DNA from: Akkermansia muciniphila
Lineage (GTDB): Bacteria; Verrucomicrobiota; Verrucomicrobiia; Limisphaerales; UBA11320
Reading direction: 5' to 3'
DNA: 51,984 nt
NCBI GenBank assembly: GCA_945861575.1
Contig: CAMAVD010000006.1
Span: 1-51,984 of the forward strand
The position numbers and the translations under genes are program-made. The notes under the pieces were generated by a model. It was not told where the DNA came from. It was given only the letters and a program-made list of their open reading frames with translations, and did not search any database. Below, in pieces: positions 27,417-36,213 of this stretch; positions within the stretch are counted from its first letter, which is position 1, and every line of letters begins with the position of its first letter.

Positions 27417-29357
27417 ATGTTGATCTTCGACCAACTGAAGAAAGACGACCCGCAGCTGCGGGCGTTGACCGCACTCGTTCTGACTGGAGTCATCGTGCTG
27501 CTCTCTGGTCTCTGGTATGTGCAGGTGGTGGCTTCGAAGCGCTTCGTGCAAAACCAGCGCGCTCAGGCCTACCGCACCGTTCGCATCCCTGCGGCGCGAG
27601 GCAAGATCCAAGACCGAAACGGCCAAGCCATGGCTGACAATGTTCCCAACTACCGCGTCAACCTCTACCTCGAAGAGTTGCCAAAACTCTTCAAAGACGA
27701 GTGGCGTCGAACGAAGCCCGTCGGCCCCCTGAAACGGGACGAGCGGGTGAGTCTGGAATCCATGGCCCGCTTCCGGGTCGTTAGCAATCTTTCAAGCCAT
27801 CTGGGTCGGGTGCTCAACCTTCCGATTGCAGTGACTCCAGGCGATTTTGTGGCTCACTACAGCAGCCAGCTGGCTCTGCCTATGACTTTGGCGAATCAGA
27901 TGAACGCGCTGCAGATCGCCCGGTTTCAGGAACAGCCGACCATCCCGCCCGGTTTGGACCTCGACGTCCAACCCATGCGTTTCTACCTCTATGGAACCAC
28001 CGCAGCACATCTGCTCGGTTATCTTCAGAGAGACAACCAATCTCGCGAGGGGGAGGAGGCCGATTACGATTTCCGGCTTCCCGACTACCGAGGGAAGGTT
28101 GGAATCGAGAAGGCCTTTGACTCGACCCTTCGAGGGAAGGCGGGTATGAAGTCGGTGCTGGTGAACAACCTGGGCTATCGCCAGGCTGAGAGCACCTGGG
28201 TGGAGTCTGAACCCGGCACCAATGTCGTGCTCACCATCGATCTCCGCATCCAGCGAGCGGCCGAGCGCGGTCTGCAGGCAGCGTTGAACTACACGCGTGG
28301 CGCCGTGGTGGTCATGGACTGCCAGGATGGCGATGTCATCGCCCTTGCCTCCTCACCCGCGTTCGATCCCAATCGTTTCATTCCCCATATCAGCCATGCC
28401 GAATGGGAGGCCCTGAGCGATCCAAAGCTGCGGCCGCAGCTCAACCGCTCGATTCAGGAAAACTACGCGCCGGGCTCCATCTTTAAGATCATCACCGCCA
28501 TGGCATGCCTAGAGTCCGGCCTGGATCCCGAGCGCATTCTCCATAATCCAGGCCATATCCAGATTGGACGCCGCGTCATCAAGGACACCGCTCCCCCCGG
28601 TGACTACGACTTCAAGAGAGCCTTCATTCTTTCGAGCAACACCTACTTCATCACCAACGGCTTGAACGCGGGGGTGGATCGAATCCTCGAGATTTGCAAA
28701 AGTCTTCACCTCGGAGAGAAGTCGGGCATCCCGCTTCCGAACCAAGAGACCAGCGGCATCCTGCCACGCCCTGGAGAGAAACCCATTTCCTGGCATGACG
28801 GCGACACGGCAAATCTTTGCATCGGTCAGGGTTTCATCTCCGTCACTCCCATGCAGATGGCAGTCATGACGGCAGCGATTGCAAACGGTGGCAAAGTTCT
28901 CTGGCCGCGGCTCATTGACCGGCTGGTGCCCCAGGATCCGCTTCTCAGCGGCAGAGCATGGGTTTACGAGCGAGCTCGTGTCCGCGACCAACTCAACGTG
29001 TCGCCAAGAACTCTCGAGATCATTCGTGATGCCATGCGGGCCGACGTGGAGGAGCAAGGCAGCGGCAAGGCGGCGAGAATCCCAGGCTATACGGTTTGTG
29101 GAAAAACCGGAACGGCCCAGGTGACCGATGGCACGGGGCGCGTGGTGGACCACACTACGTGGTTTGCAGCCTTCGCGCCGTACGAGAATCCGCGCTACGC
29201 CGTCGTCGTTATGGTGGAAAGCGGATCCTCAGGCGGCGGCACGTGCGCACCCATCGCCAAGCAGGTCTTTCAGGCTCTGCGACAACGCGACCTGGGGGTT
29301 CCCACCGCGTCCACCTCGGGAAGCCCCAGCAACCCCCCAACTCCCTCCGAAGGATGA
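27417..29357 (+). CDS. mrdA: Penicillin-binding protein 2, transpeptidase of the elongasome
   Basis: PBP2 cross-links peptidoglycan during cell elongation. The 646-residue protein has one N-terminal membrane segment (LTALVLTGVIVLLSGLWYV), a pedestal domain beginning with RGKIQDRNGQAMADN, and a transpeptidase domain. The active-site motifs are in place: SIFK with nucleophile Ser354 and Lys357, SSN at 406-408, and KTG at 563-565. The last ~20 residues are a Ser/Pro/Thr-rich tail. Its stop overlaps the rodA start (ATGA). Confidence 0.96.
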   Translation: MLIFDQLKKDDPQLRALTALVLTGVIVLLSGLWYVQVVASKRFVQNQRAQAYRTVRIPAARGKIQDRNGQAMADNVPNYRVNLYLEELPKLFKDEWRRTKPVGPLKRDERVSLESMARFRVVSNLSSHLGRVLNLPIAVTPGDFVAHYSSQLALPMTLANQMNALQIARFQEQPTIPPGLDLDVQPMRFYLYGTTAAHLLGYLQRDNQSREGEEADYDFRLPDYRGKVGIEKAFDSTLRGKAGMKSVLVNNLGYRQAESTWVESEPGTNVVLTIDLRIQRAAERGLQAALNYTRGAVVVMDCQDGDVIALASSPAFDPNRFIPHISHAEWEALSDPKLRPQLNRSIQENYAPGSIFKIITAMACLESGLDPERILHNPGHIQIGRRVIKDTAPPGDYDFKRAFILSSNTYFITNGLNAGVDRILEICKSLHLGEKSGIPLPNQETSGILPRPGEKPISWHDGDTANLCIGQGFISVTPMQMAVMTAAIANGGKVLWPRLIDRLVPQDPLLSGRAWVYERARVRDQLNVSPRTLEIIRDAMRADVEEQGSGKAARIPGYTVCGKTGTAQVTDGTGRVVDHTTWFAAFAPYENPRYAVVVMVESGSSGGGTCAPIAKQVFQALRQRDLGVPTASTSGSPSNPPTPSEG

Positions 29358-30553
29358 TAGGCACCATCGATCAGGAGTCGCGCCCCAGACTGGACTGGCC
29401 TCAGCTGATTGCTCTGGTGCTGCTGCTGGGCATCGGAGCCGCGTTCATCCACAGCGCCACGTCCTCGAATGAGATCTTCAGCACGCGTCCCTGGTTTCGC
29501 CAGCCCTTCTTCTGGCACCTGGTCTACGGCGGGATCGGGATGATCGCCGGGGCGGCCATTTGTTGGATTGACTACCGCCAGCTCTCGCGCTGGGCAATCG
29601 TGGCATACTGGGGAAGTATTCTGCTGCTGCTTGGCGTCTTTGTGGTGGGCAAGGAAGTTTACGGTGCACGTCGATGGATCGATTTCGGCCCGGTGCAAAT
29701 CCAGCCGTCTGAGTTCGCCAAGATCTCCTTCATCTTCATGCTCGCGAGCTATCTCAGTCGGCCCGTCGAGGAACTTCGACAGCCCAAGGTTTTCTGGAAG
29801 GCCATCGGCCTCATGGTGCTCCCCTTTCTCCTGATCCTGAAGGAGCCGGACCTCGGCTCTGCGCTGCTCCTCCTCCCGGTAGGGTTGGTGATGCTCTGGG
29901 CTGCTGGAACCCCGCCGCGATGGCTCATCCAAATGCTCGGAGCCGGAGGGACACTCATCGTTCTGCTGCTGGTGGACATCCTCTTTGCACCGCCCCAGTG
30001 GCAATTTAAATTAGAAGACTATCAACGGCGGCGATTGCTGGTCTATTTCGGTATCGATTTTGCCGCAAACGCCCCTGCTCCCGAACGTGCGCGCCTGCGT
30101 CGGGAACAACGTGCGCATTCTTACAACGTAGAGCAGGCGCTGATTTCGGTCGGATCGGGCGGCTGGCTGGGCAAAGGCTGGAACCAGGGGCAACAGATCG
30201 CCCTGGGCTACCTCCCAAGAGCCGTTGCGCACAACGATTTCATCTTCTCTGTCATCGCCGAGGAGAAGGGGTTCATGGGAAGCTTCATTGTCATCTCCCT
30301 CTACTCCGTTGTGCTCTTTACCGGTATCCGCACCGCGGCCCAGGCGCGCGATCGACTGGGCCGTTTACTGGCTGTCGGGGTGGTCACCCTGATCTTCAGC
30401 CAGGTCTTCATTAACATCGGCATGAACATTCGTCTCATGCCCGTGACCGGAGTGCCACTTCCGCTGCTTAGTTCAGGCGGATCCTCGGTGCTCTGCTCCT
30501 TGATCGCGGCGGGCGTACTCCAGAACATCCACCTGTACCGTAGAAATTATTGA
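29354..30553 (+). CDS. rodA: SEDS peptidoglycan glycosyltransferase RodA
   Basis: RodA polymerises lipid II with PBP2 as partner. The 399-residue protein has about ten membrane segments. Recognisable parts are GARRWIDFGPVQIQPSEFAKI near 110, the KEPDLGSALLLLP segment with the essential Asp, GWNQGQQIALGYLPRAVAHNDFIFSVIAEE, and the final PLPLLSSGGSSVL. I use ATG 29354, overlapping the mrdA stop; a longer open frame begins at 29096 inside mrdA and is not credible. Three bases separate it from the next gene. Confidence 0.96.
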   Translation: MIGTIDQESRPRLDWPQLIALVLLLGIGAAFIHSATSSNEIFSTRPWFRQPFFWHLVYGGIGMIAGAAICWIDYRQLSRWAIVAYWGSILLLLGVFVVGKEVYGARRWIDFGPVQIQPSEFAKISFIFMLASYLSRPVEELRQPKVFWKAIGLMVLPFLLILKEPDLGSALLLLPVGLVMLWAAGTPPRWLIQMLGAGGTLIVLLLVDILFAPPQWQFKLEDYQRRRLLVYFGIDFAANAPAPERARLRREQRAHSYNVEQALISVGSGGWLGKGWNQGQQIALGYLPRAVAHNDFIFSVIAEEKGFMGSFIVISLYSVVLFTGIRTAAQARDRLGRLLAVGVVTLIFSQVFINIGMNIRLMPVTGVPLPLLSSGGSSVLCSLIAAGVLQNIHLYRRNY

Positions 30554-30556
30554 ACC

Positions 30557-32482
30557 ATGAGTGACAAAAACTTCTCGCGACGACGTCGCAATATGCATTT
30601 TCGGCCGGGGCCGAAAAAGCCGCAGGCCCTCCCCGGAGAAAAAGTAGTGACCCAAGAGGTGCGCCTCGCTGCCGCTAGCTCGGGGGGAAACGAGCGGGTC
30701 TACGATCAAGCCCGCTATTCCAAGGAAATCGAACGTTCCGAAAACATCGCCGCTGGCCTGCCTCCCGAAGGGCTGCCACCGGCCCCAGAGCCCAAGGCCC
30801 CCGAGCTGCCCCTGAATGCCCAAGCCGAGAAACCCTACGAGCCCGTCCCGATCAAGGACCCAAAGCCGGATGGCATTATCTCGGCCATTCGCCAGGCCGC
30901 AACGAAGGTGTTCAATGTGGTCACGCGCCTGATCAAACCCAAGGAGCGCTCCCACAAAGAGGTCATCCTCAACGCGGAGTCGCTGGAGACCCGGGTGGCG
31001 GTGCTGATCGAAGGGCGGTTGGACGAGTTCACCATCGAGCGTACCACCACCGAACGGCTGGTCGGCAGCATCTACAAAGGCAAGGTTCGCAACCTCGAAG
31101 ACGGCCTCAAGGCGGCGTTCGTCGACATCGGCTTCGAGAAGAACGCCTTCCTTCACTATTGGGACATCGTCCCCAATAACTTTGACAGCGGGGTGGAAGT
31201 GGTCGAACGGGACACTCGCAAACGAGATAAGCCCCGCATCACGCACAAGGACATCCCTCGCCTCTACCCTCCCGGCAGCGACATCATCGTCCAGGTAACC
31301 AAAGGCCCCATCGGTACCAAGGGCCCGCGTATCACTGGAAACTTGGTCCTGCCCGGCCGCTACCTGGTCTTGCTCCCCAACTCGGACCAGTCCGGCATCT
31401 CCCGGAAAATCGAAAGCGTGGAGGAACGTCAACGGTTGAAGAAAATCCTACGGAGCCTATCCATACCCGAGGGCATGGGCGTCATCATCCGCACGGCCGG
31501 CGAGGAGCAGCAAGCTCGCTACTTCGTGCGTGACCTCGCCCTTCTGCTCGAGGAATGGAATGCCGTTCAGGAGCGCATCAAAGCCCAGAGTTCTGCCACC
31601 TGCGTGTTCCAAGAGCCGGACCTGATCGAACGAACCGTTCGCGACTTCCTCACCGAGGATGTCGAGCGAATCGTGGTGGATAGCCCACAGCAGTTCAGCC
31701 GGATCAGCGCTATGATCACCAAGATCAGCCGCCGATCCGTGGACAAAGTGAAGCTCTACTCGGAACCCCAGCCGATCTTCGATCGCTTCGGTATCACCAA
31801 ACAACTGGAAGCGACTTTCTCACGGCAGGTGCATCTGAAGAGTGGCGGCTACCTGGTGGTCGACGAGACAGAAGCCCTCGTGGCTATCGACGTCAACACA
31901 GGCCGGCACAAGGGTGGCAAGGATCAGGACTCCACCATTCTGAAAGTGAACCTGGAGGCCGCGGAAGAGATCTGTCGGCAGCTTCGCTTACGGAACATCG
32001 GCGGACTCATCGTCCTGGATTTCATCGACATGAAGCACCCTCGCGACCAACGCCAGGTGTATCAGCGGGTGAAGGACGGACTACGTCGAGATCGGGCCAA
32101 GACCCACATTCTCCCGATCTCCCAGCTTGGATTGATGGAGATGACCCGCCAGCGACACACCGAGAGCGTGCATGCATCGGTGTACGACGATTGCCCCTAC
32201 TGCCGCGGTCGCGGCAAAGTGAAGAGCGCTCTCACCATGAGTGTTGAGATCCAACGCAAGCTGAGTGAGATCCTCAAGAAACGCCATCGGGACGAGAATG
32301 ACTTCCAGCTCCGCATCCTGGTTCACCCCAATGTGCTCGATCGTCTGAAGACCGAGGACGAGCAGTTGTTCATCGATATGGAGAAGCGCTACTTCGGCAA
32401 GCTCTGCTTCAAGCCAGAGCCAAGCCTGCACGCGGAAGAGTTCAAGATATTCAACGCAGTGACGAATCTCGAAGTGCACTGA
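30557..32482 (+). CDS. rng: Ribonuclease E/G family endoribonuclease
   Basis: This 641-residue RNase G/E processes rRNA and mRNA. It opens with a basic, low-complexity ~135-residue N-terminal extension (RRRRNMHFRPGPKKPQ...). An S1 RNA-binding domain follows (LVGSIYKGKVRNLEDGLKAAFVD...GFEKNAFLHYWD). The DNase I-like catalytic part has VAIDVNTGRHKGGKD and GLIVLDFIDM, supplying the two catalytic aspartates that bind Mg2+. The Zn-link CPYCRGRGKVKS lies near 550. The N-terminal extension is unusual, as RNase E normally extends at the C-terminus. Linkage to the mre genes also occurs in E. coli, where rng follows mreBCD. Confidence 0.94.
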   Translation: MSDKNFSRRRRNMHFRPGPKKPQALPGEKVVTQEVRLAAASSGGNERVYDQARYSKEIERSENIAAGLPPEGLPPAPEPKAPELPLNAQAEKPYEPVPIKDPKPDGIISAIRQAATKVFNVVTRLIKPKERSHKEVILNAESLETRVAVLIEGRLDEFTIERTTTERLVGSIYKGKVRNLEDGLKAAFVDIGFEKNAFLHYWDIVPNNFDSGVEVVERDTRKRDKPRITHKDIPRLYPPGSDIIVQVTKGPIGTKGPRITGNLVLPGRYLVLLPNSDQSGISRKIESVEERQRLKKILRSLSIPEGMGVIIRTAGEEQQARYFVRDLALLLEEWNAVQERIKAQSSATCVFQEPDLIERTVRDFLTEDVERIVVDSPQQFSRISAMITKISRRSVDKVKLYSEPQPIFDRFGITKQLEATFSRQVHLKSGGYLVVDETEALVAIDVNTGRHKGGKDQDSTILKVNLEAAEEICRQLRLRNIGGLIVLDFIDMKHPRDQRQVYQRVKDGLRRDRAKTHILPISQLGLMEMTRQRHTESVHASVYDDCPYCRGRGKVKSALTMSVEIQRKLSEILKKRHRDENDFQLRILVHPNVLDRLKTEDEQLFIDMEKRYFGKLCFKPEPSLHAEEFKIFNAVTNLEVH

Positions 32483-32504
32483 ACCGAACACCTCACGAAG
32501 CACA

Positions 32505-32533
32505 CAAGGCTCCGAGCATGTCTCGGAGCCTTG
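32505..32533. terminator. Hairpin between convergent genes, probable shared terminator
   Basis: A perfect 12-bp stem, CAAGGCTCCGAG / CTCGGAGCCTTG, encloses the five-base loop CATGT. It begins 22 bases after the rng stop and ends 48 bases before the stop of the convergent CAP-domain gene. The flanks have only short T-runs, so it may act without a classical U-tract. It closes the mreB-rng unit. Confidence 0.75.
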
Positions 32534-32580
32534 TCATTGGCGAGGGGCCGGTCGCGTCCTTCGGCACGGCCTCCCGCACC

Positions 32581-34635
32581 TCACTGCGCGCGAACGCGAT
32601 AGAAACGCGAGTCCACCAACGGAGCGGAAAAGACGAAACGAAAGACCCGAGGTTCTATCTCCTCCCACCGAGCGACTATTGAACGTCGCCAGGTGCCGGA
32701 GGGCGAGTCTGCCTCCTCTAGGAGGAAAAAGCTCGGCTCACCCTCAAGCACCCTGAATGAAAGTCCCCGAGCAGCGATTGCGGCATCCACGACGGGCTCC
32801 ATCTGAATCACGATGGCCGGAAGAGTCGGCAATACCTCGACGAAGAATGCTGCCCCCCATGGCAACTCCCGACCGGTAAGCAGAGCGCGGACTTGCAGAC
32901 TCCCGCGGCCTAGATCGACGGAGGCCCTCTCGAACTCAGCCTCATCGGGAATCGACTGCACCAGAACCTGGGTCAACGCATCCGTATCTTCGAAAGAAAT
33001 ATCATCCACATACAATCCGACGCCGCTGTCCGTCTGGGGAAAATGGCTGCCCTTCGTCTCATAAAGAAAGCGGACCAACAGTTCCTCACCAGCAAAATCG
33101 GCTAGGGAGCGTGTCACACGCGTGAAGCCTGTCTGGCCTTCGTTGTCCGTGCCTGCCTGTGACCACAAATCTGTCCACGTCCCCCCGCCATCGCTCGAAA
33201 CCTGGGCACGAGCCACCTGCTTGGATGTGGCCCAACCCAGTCGGGCATAGAAGCTGAGGGATCCGCTGGGCCCAGGCCTGAAGGACGCCTTCAGTTGCAC
33301 CGATTGAGCACGCGGCGGCGACGGCTGAACCAGGTGAAAGGAGTGATCACCGCTCGCCGCCACGTCATCAGCAATCGGCGGGTAGCCGCTGACGTCCACG
33401 ACGACGCCTGCCAGTCCGTTCTCAGCGCCTTCCACGGCCACGAGCGGTGTAAGTGAGGCTGAACGTAGCTGATATCCGATCGCTCCGGCCACCTCCCCAT
33501 GACGAAAAAGCCCCAGCTCCCCTTGAGCAGAGCGAGTGGGGCCTTCGATCCCCGGTGGAAGATAGGGAGGAATGAAATCCACCTTCACGTTCTGCGCACC
33601 CGATAGCAAAACGGCCTGCTCCGTGGCAACAAATCCACCGCCTAGAAAGCGCACGAGCCTCGATCCGCTTCCCCGGACAGGGACAGCATAGCCTCCGGAC
33701 TGGGAGGTAATCGCGTAGTGATCCGCGCCCTCCACCTCCACCCGGATACCTGACAGTCCTTCGCCCGGATCGTAGAAGCGGTTTCCATTGAGATCGTAGT
33801 ACGCCACCCCGGTAACGAATGGAAGGCTGCGGTTGAGGGTGCCAAACTCCTCGGTCACCAACTGAGGCCCAACGGAGCCCTTTTGCCCCAAAACGAGGCC
33901 CACCCCGATCTCTCGAAATACAGGATCGTGGATGTTCAGCCGATGGCCGGGCGGCGACTGCATACCCCCGGTTTGAGGCTTTCCACCCCAGTCCGTGTTG
34001 AAGCCTATATGCCCGTAAATCACGGAGCTGGCGTAAGCGAAAATGTTCTCCCCCACTGTCCCCCCCTGCTTCCAATTGTAGCCTGCATCCAGCAACCGCT
34101 GGGCCGTCGACAACGCGCCCTCGCTGTGGGATTGAACGTCGTTCGTGAACATCCAGCCTGAATGCTGACGCCCTGCGGCCAGGAGGATTGGATTCATCGC
34201 GAGCGGCTGGGCCGGCTGGAGGGATCCAAACTGAATCACCAGCAGATTAGTATCCACCTTGAAAGCCGCGTAAGCGGCCAGCACCGCAGGATCGGTTGGT
34301 GCAGCCAAGAAAAGCGCCTCGGCCATCGGGTTCGAACGAGCGCGATTAATATACTCGAGATACTGCTGCTCAAGATCGGTAGGTTCGCCACAGAAATAGA
34401 GAACAGGAGGGCCAGCCAAACTAGGTTCACTCCGTGCACCCGGTCCGGAGCTCAGAAGCGCCCCCGTACGGATCGAGGGAGGATGCGGCTCCGGGAAGTA
34501 AAGGGGCGCGGAGGTCGATGGTTTGGTGCCCGTGAGGAAGACAATCAACCCTAGCACGCTGCGGGCGATCCGCACGATACACCTGCTGAGCCCTCGCTCT
34601 GCTCTCTCTTCAAAATCCAAGGGTTGGTGGCGCAC
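32581..34635 (-). CDS. Secreted CAP-domain (SCP/PR1-like) protein with SdrD-B-like and C-terminal beta domains
   Basis: The 684-residue protein has a hydrophobic N-terminal segment (SVLGLIVFLTG) that serves as a signal or anchor. The CAP domain covers about 90-275: EQQYLEYINRARSNP, HSGWMFTNDVQSH, TVGENIFAYAS, the GGMQSPPGHRLNIHDP loop and EIGVGLV. It has the His and Glu expected for the CAP cavity. A carboxypeptidase-regulatory/SdrD-B-like domain follows (AYYDLNGNRFYDPGEGLSGI). Next comes a jelly-roll or MAM-like domain (about 400-560) and a terminal module ending in RFYRVRAQ. Function is unknown; bacterial CAP proteins are often extracellular and bind lipids or metals. Confidence 0.85.
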   Translation of the reverse strand: MRHQPLDFEERAERGLSRCIVRIARSVLGLIVFLTGTKPSTSAPLYFPEPHPPSIRTGALLSSGPGARSEPSLAGPPVLYFCGEPTDLEQQYLEYINRARSNPMAEALFLAAPTDPAVLAAYAAFKVDTNLLVIQFGSLQPAQPLAMNPILLAAGRQHSGWMFTNDVQSHSEGALSTAQRLLDAGYNWKQGGTVGENIFAYASSVIYGHIGFNTDWGGKPQTGGMQSPPGHRLNIHDPVFREIGVGLVLGQKGSVGPQLVTEEFGTLNRSLPFVTGVAYYDLNGNRFYDPGEGLSGIRVEVEGADHYAITSQSGGYAVPVRGSGSRLVRFLGGGFVATEQAVLLSGAQNVKVDFIPPYLPPGIEGPTRSAQGELGLFRHGEVAGAIGYQLRSASLTPLVAVEGAENGLAGVVVDVSGYPPIADDVAASGDHSFHLVQPSPPRAQSVQLKASFRPGPSGSLSFYARLGWATSKQVARAQVSSDGGGTWTDLWSQAGTDNEGQTGFTRVTRSLADFAGEELLVRFLYETKGSHFPQTDSGVGLYVDDISFEDTDALTQVLVQSIPDEAEFERASVDLGRGSLQVRALLTGRELPWGAAFFVEVLPTLPAIVIQMEPVVDAAIAARGLSFRVLEGEPSFFLLEEADSPSGTWRRSIVARWEEIEPRVFRFVFSAPLVDSRFYRVRAQ

Positions 34636-34884
34636 AAAACAACTTTGAGTTCCAAGACACAGTAGATCAGCTTAACCCGCCGAGGCGCAAAGGCAATTGA
34701 AAGCAACTCGAGGGACTTTCAAAGCGCGCCTCCCAACAAAACGGTCGACTTCAACGACGGAAGAAGGACGTCACTGGATTTGGTGAAGTCGCCTGCGCAA
34801 ACAAGGGGAGGATGCGCACGGAAAAATGTCGACCGGCGGCTCCAGGCTTGCCCCCGGCTGGCTTCCTCCCTAGTGTAATCCTTC

Positions 34885-35370
34885 GTGGCCGATCGAATCA
34901 GCTCAGGATTGCTCATGTTTCGCAGGAGAGCGGGAGAGACGGAGGTCTTCCTGGCTCATCCCGGGGGCCCCTACTTCCAGCATCGAGACGAGGGGTCCTG
35001 GACCATTCCCAAAGGAGAGCCGGAGCCTGGCGAGGAACTCCTGGAAACTGCCAAGCGCGAGTTCATGGAAGAGGTCGGCGCTCCCGCGATGAGTGAGGCC
35101 TTTCACCCCATCGGATGGATCCGCCAAAAGGGCGGTAAGATTGTGCACGCCTGGGCCTTCGAGGGTGACTGGCCCGAGGGAAAAGCCGTCGAGAGCATGA
35201 CGTTCAAGCTGGAATGGCCTCCAGGCTCCGGACGGGAGCGCTCCTTCCCTGAAGTGGACCGCGCCACCTTCTTCAAGTTGAACGAAGCCCGGGTGCGCAT
35301 CAAGTCAACGCAGGCCCCGTTCATCGATCGCCTGATCGCTTGGTTGCGATCGTCCCCACCACCGTCCTGA
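34885..35370 (+). CDS. NUDIX hydrolase
   Basis: The 161-residue protein has the full Nudix box GEPEPGEELLETAKREFMEEVG at about 44-65, with the metal-binding REFMEE core. It is preceded by SGLLMFRR and WTIPKGEPE. It hydrolyses a nucleoside diphosphate linked to another moiety; the PKGEPE...HPIGWIRQKGGKIVHAWAF pattern resembles diadenosine tetraphosphate or DNA-mismatch ORF1-like members. The start is a GTG at 34885, chosen because it keeps the first beta strand; an ATG at 34915 would remove it. A Nif3-like gene follows after 21 bases. Confidence 0.9.
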   Translation: MADRISSGLLMFRRRAGETEVFLAHPGGPYFQHRDEGSWTIPKGEPEPGEELLETAKREFMEEVGAPAMSEAFHPIGWIRQKGGKIVHAWAFEGDWPEGKAVESMTFKLEWPPGSGRERSFPEVDRATFFKLNEARVRIKSTQAPFIDRLIAWLRSSPPPS

Positions 35371-35391
35371 ATCAAGAGAAACCGCCGCCCG

Positions 35392-36165
35392 ATGTCAAAA
35401 AAACCCACCTCAGTGGAACTCAAAGCCCTTGTCCTACACTGCGATAAGCTCCTGCGGACGAAAGAGATCCGCGACTGGGACGGTGCGGTCAATGGGCTGC
35501 AGGTTGGCAACCGTCGCGGGGTGAGTCGAATTGCGGCAGCCGTAGATGCCAGCGCCTGGACCATCGCCGAGGCCCTCCGACAGAATGCCAACCTCCTGAT
35601 CGTGCATCATGGGCTGTTTTGGAACCCCTCCCATCCCTGGACTGGCAAACGACTCGATTTGATCCGCACGCTCATCGAGGGGGATCTCGCGGTTTATAGC
35701 TCACATCTGCCCTTGGATCTTCATCCTCAATTGGGAAACAACCGCCAGCTCTGCGACTCCCTCGGTTTGAAACGCCCCATCCCTTTCTTTGAGGCAAAGG
35801 GACAGCGGATAGGACTGCGGATTGACCAGCGAATCCGTCGGGACGACCTGGCTCATCGACTCAAAACGGCTCTGGGGGTCCAACCTGTGCTCCTGCCCGG
35901 AGGCCCGTCGATGTGCAGAAAAATCGGCATCGTCACCGGGGGAGCCGGGGCCGAGTTGAAGCAGGCAGCCGAAGAAGGTGTGGACACCTTCATCACCGGC
36001 GAAGGGCCTCATTGGACCTTCGCGCTGGCCGAAGAACTCGGGGTGAACGTCTTCTACGGTGGACACTACCTCACAGAGACATTCGGGGTACGCGCTCTAG
36101 CCAGTCACCTTTCCGAGCGATTTGGCCTGCCTTGGGTGTTCATCGATCATCCGAGCGGGCTGTGA
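35392..36165 (+). CDS. Nif3-like dinuclear metal centre protein (YbgI/DUF34 family)
   Basis: The 257-residue protein has DWDGAVNGLQVGN near 23, LLIVHHGLFWNP near 67 (two metal-binding His), and YSSHLPLDLHPQLGNN near 100. GIVTGGAGAELKQAAEEGVDTFITGE lies near 180 and NVFYGGHYLTETFGVRAL near 222, supplying the last His and Glu ligands. Members form hexameric toroids with two metals per subunit; the substrate is unsettled, with proposals of GTP cyclohydrolase type 2 and metal handling. It shares a direction and short spacing with the NUDIX gene. Confidence 0.92.
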   Translation: MSKKPTSVELKALVLHCDKLLRTKEIRDWDGAVNGLQVGNRRGVSRIAAAVDASAWTIAEALRQNANLLIVHHGLFWNPSHPWTGKRLDLIRTLIEGDLAVYSSHLPLDLHPQLGNNRQLCDSLGLKRPIPFFEAKGQRIGLRIDQRIRRDDLAHRLKTALGVQPVLLPGGPSMCRKIGIVTGGAGAELKQAAEEGVDTFITGEGPHWTFALAEELGVNVFYGGHYLTETFGVRALASHLSERFGLPWVFIDHPSGL

Positions 36166-36213
36166 CCTCAAGCGAGTCTCCTGTCAGCGCAGGTCCTACC
36201 AGCGCGCTGCGGG

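Noticed and set aside
32505..32533. Hairpin as a riboswitch or small RNA
   Set aside because: Its position between two convergent stop codons and its simple stem fit a terminator better.
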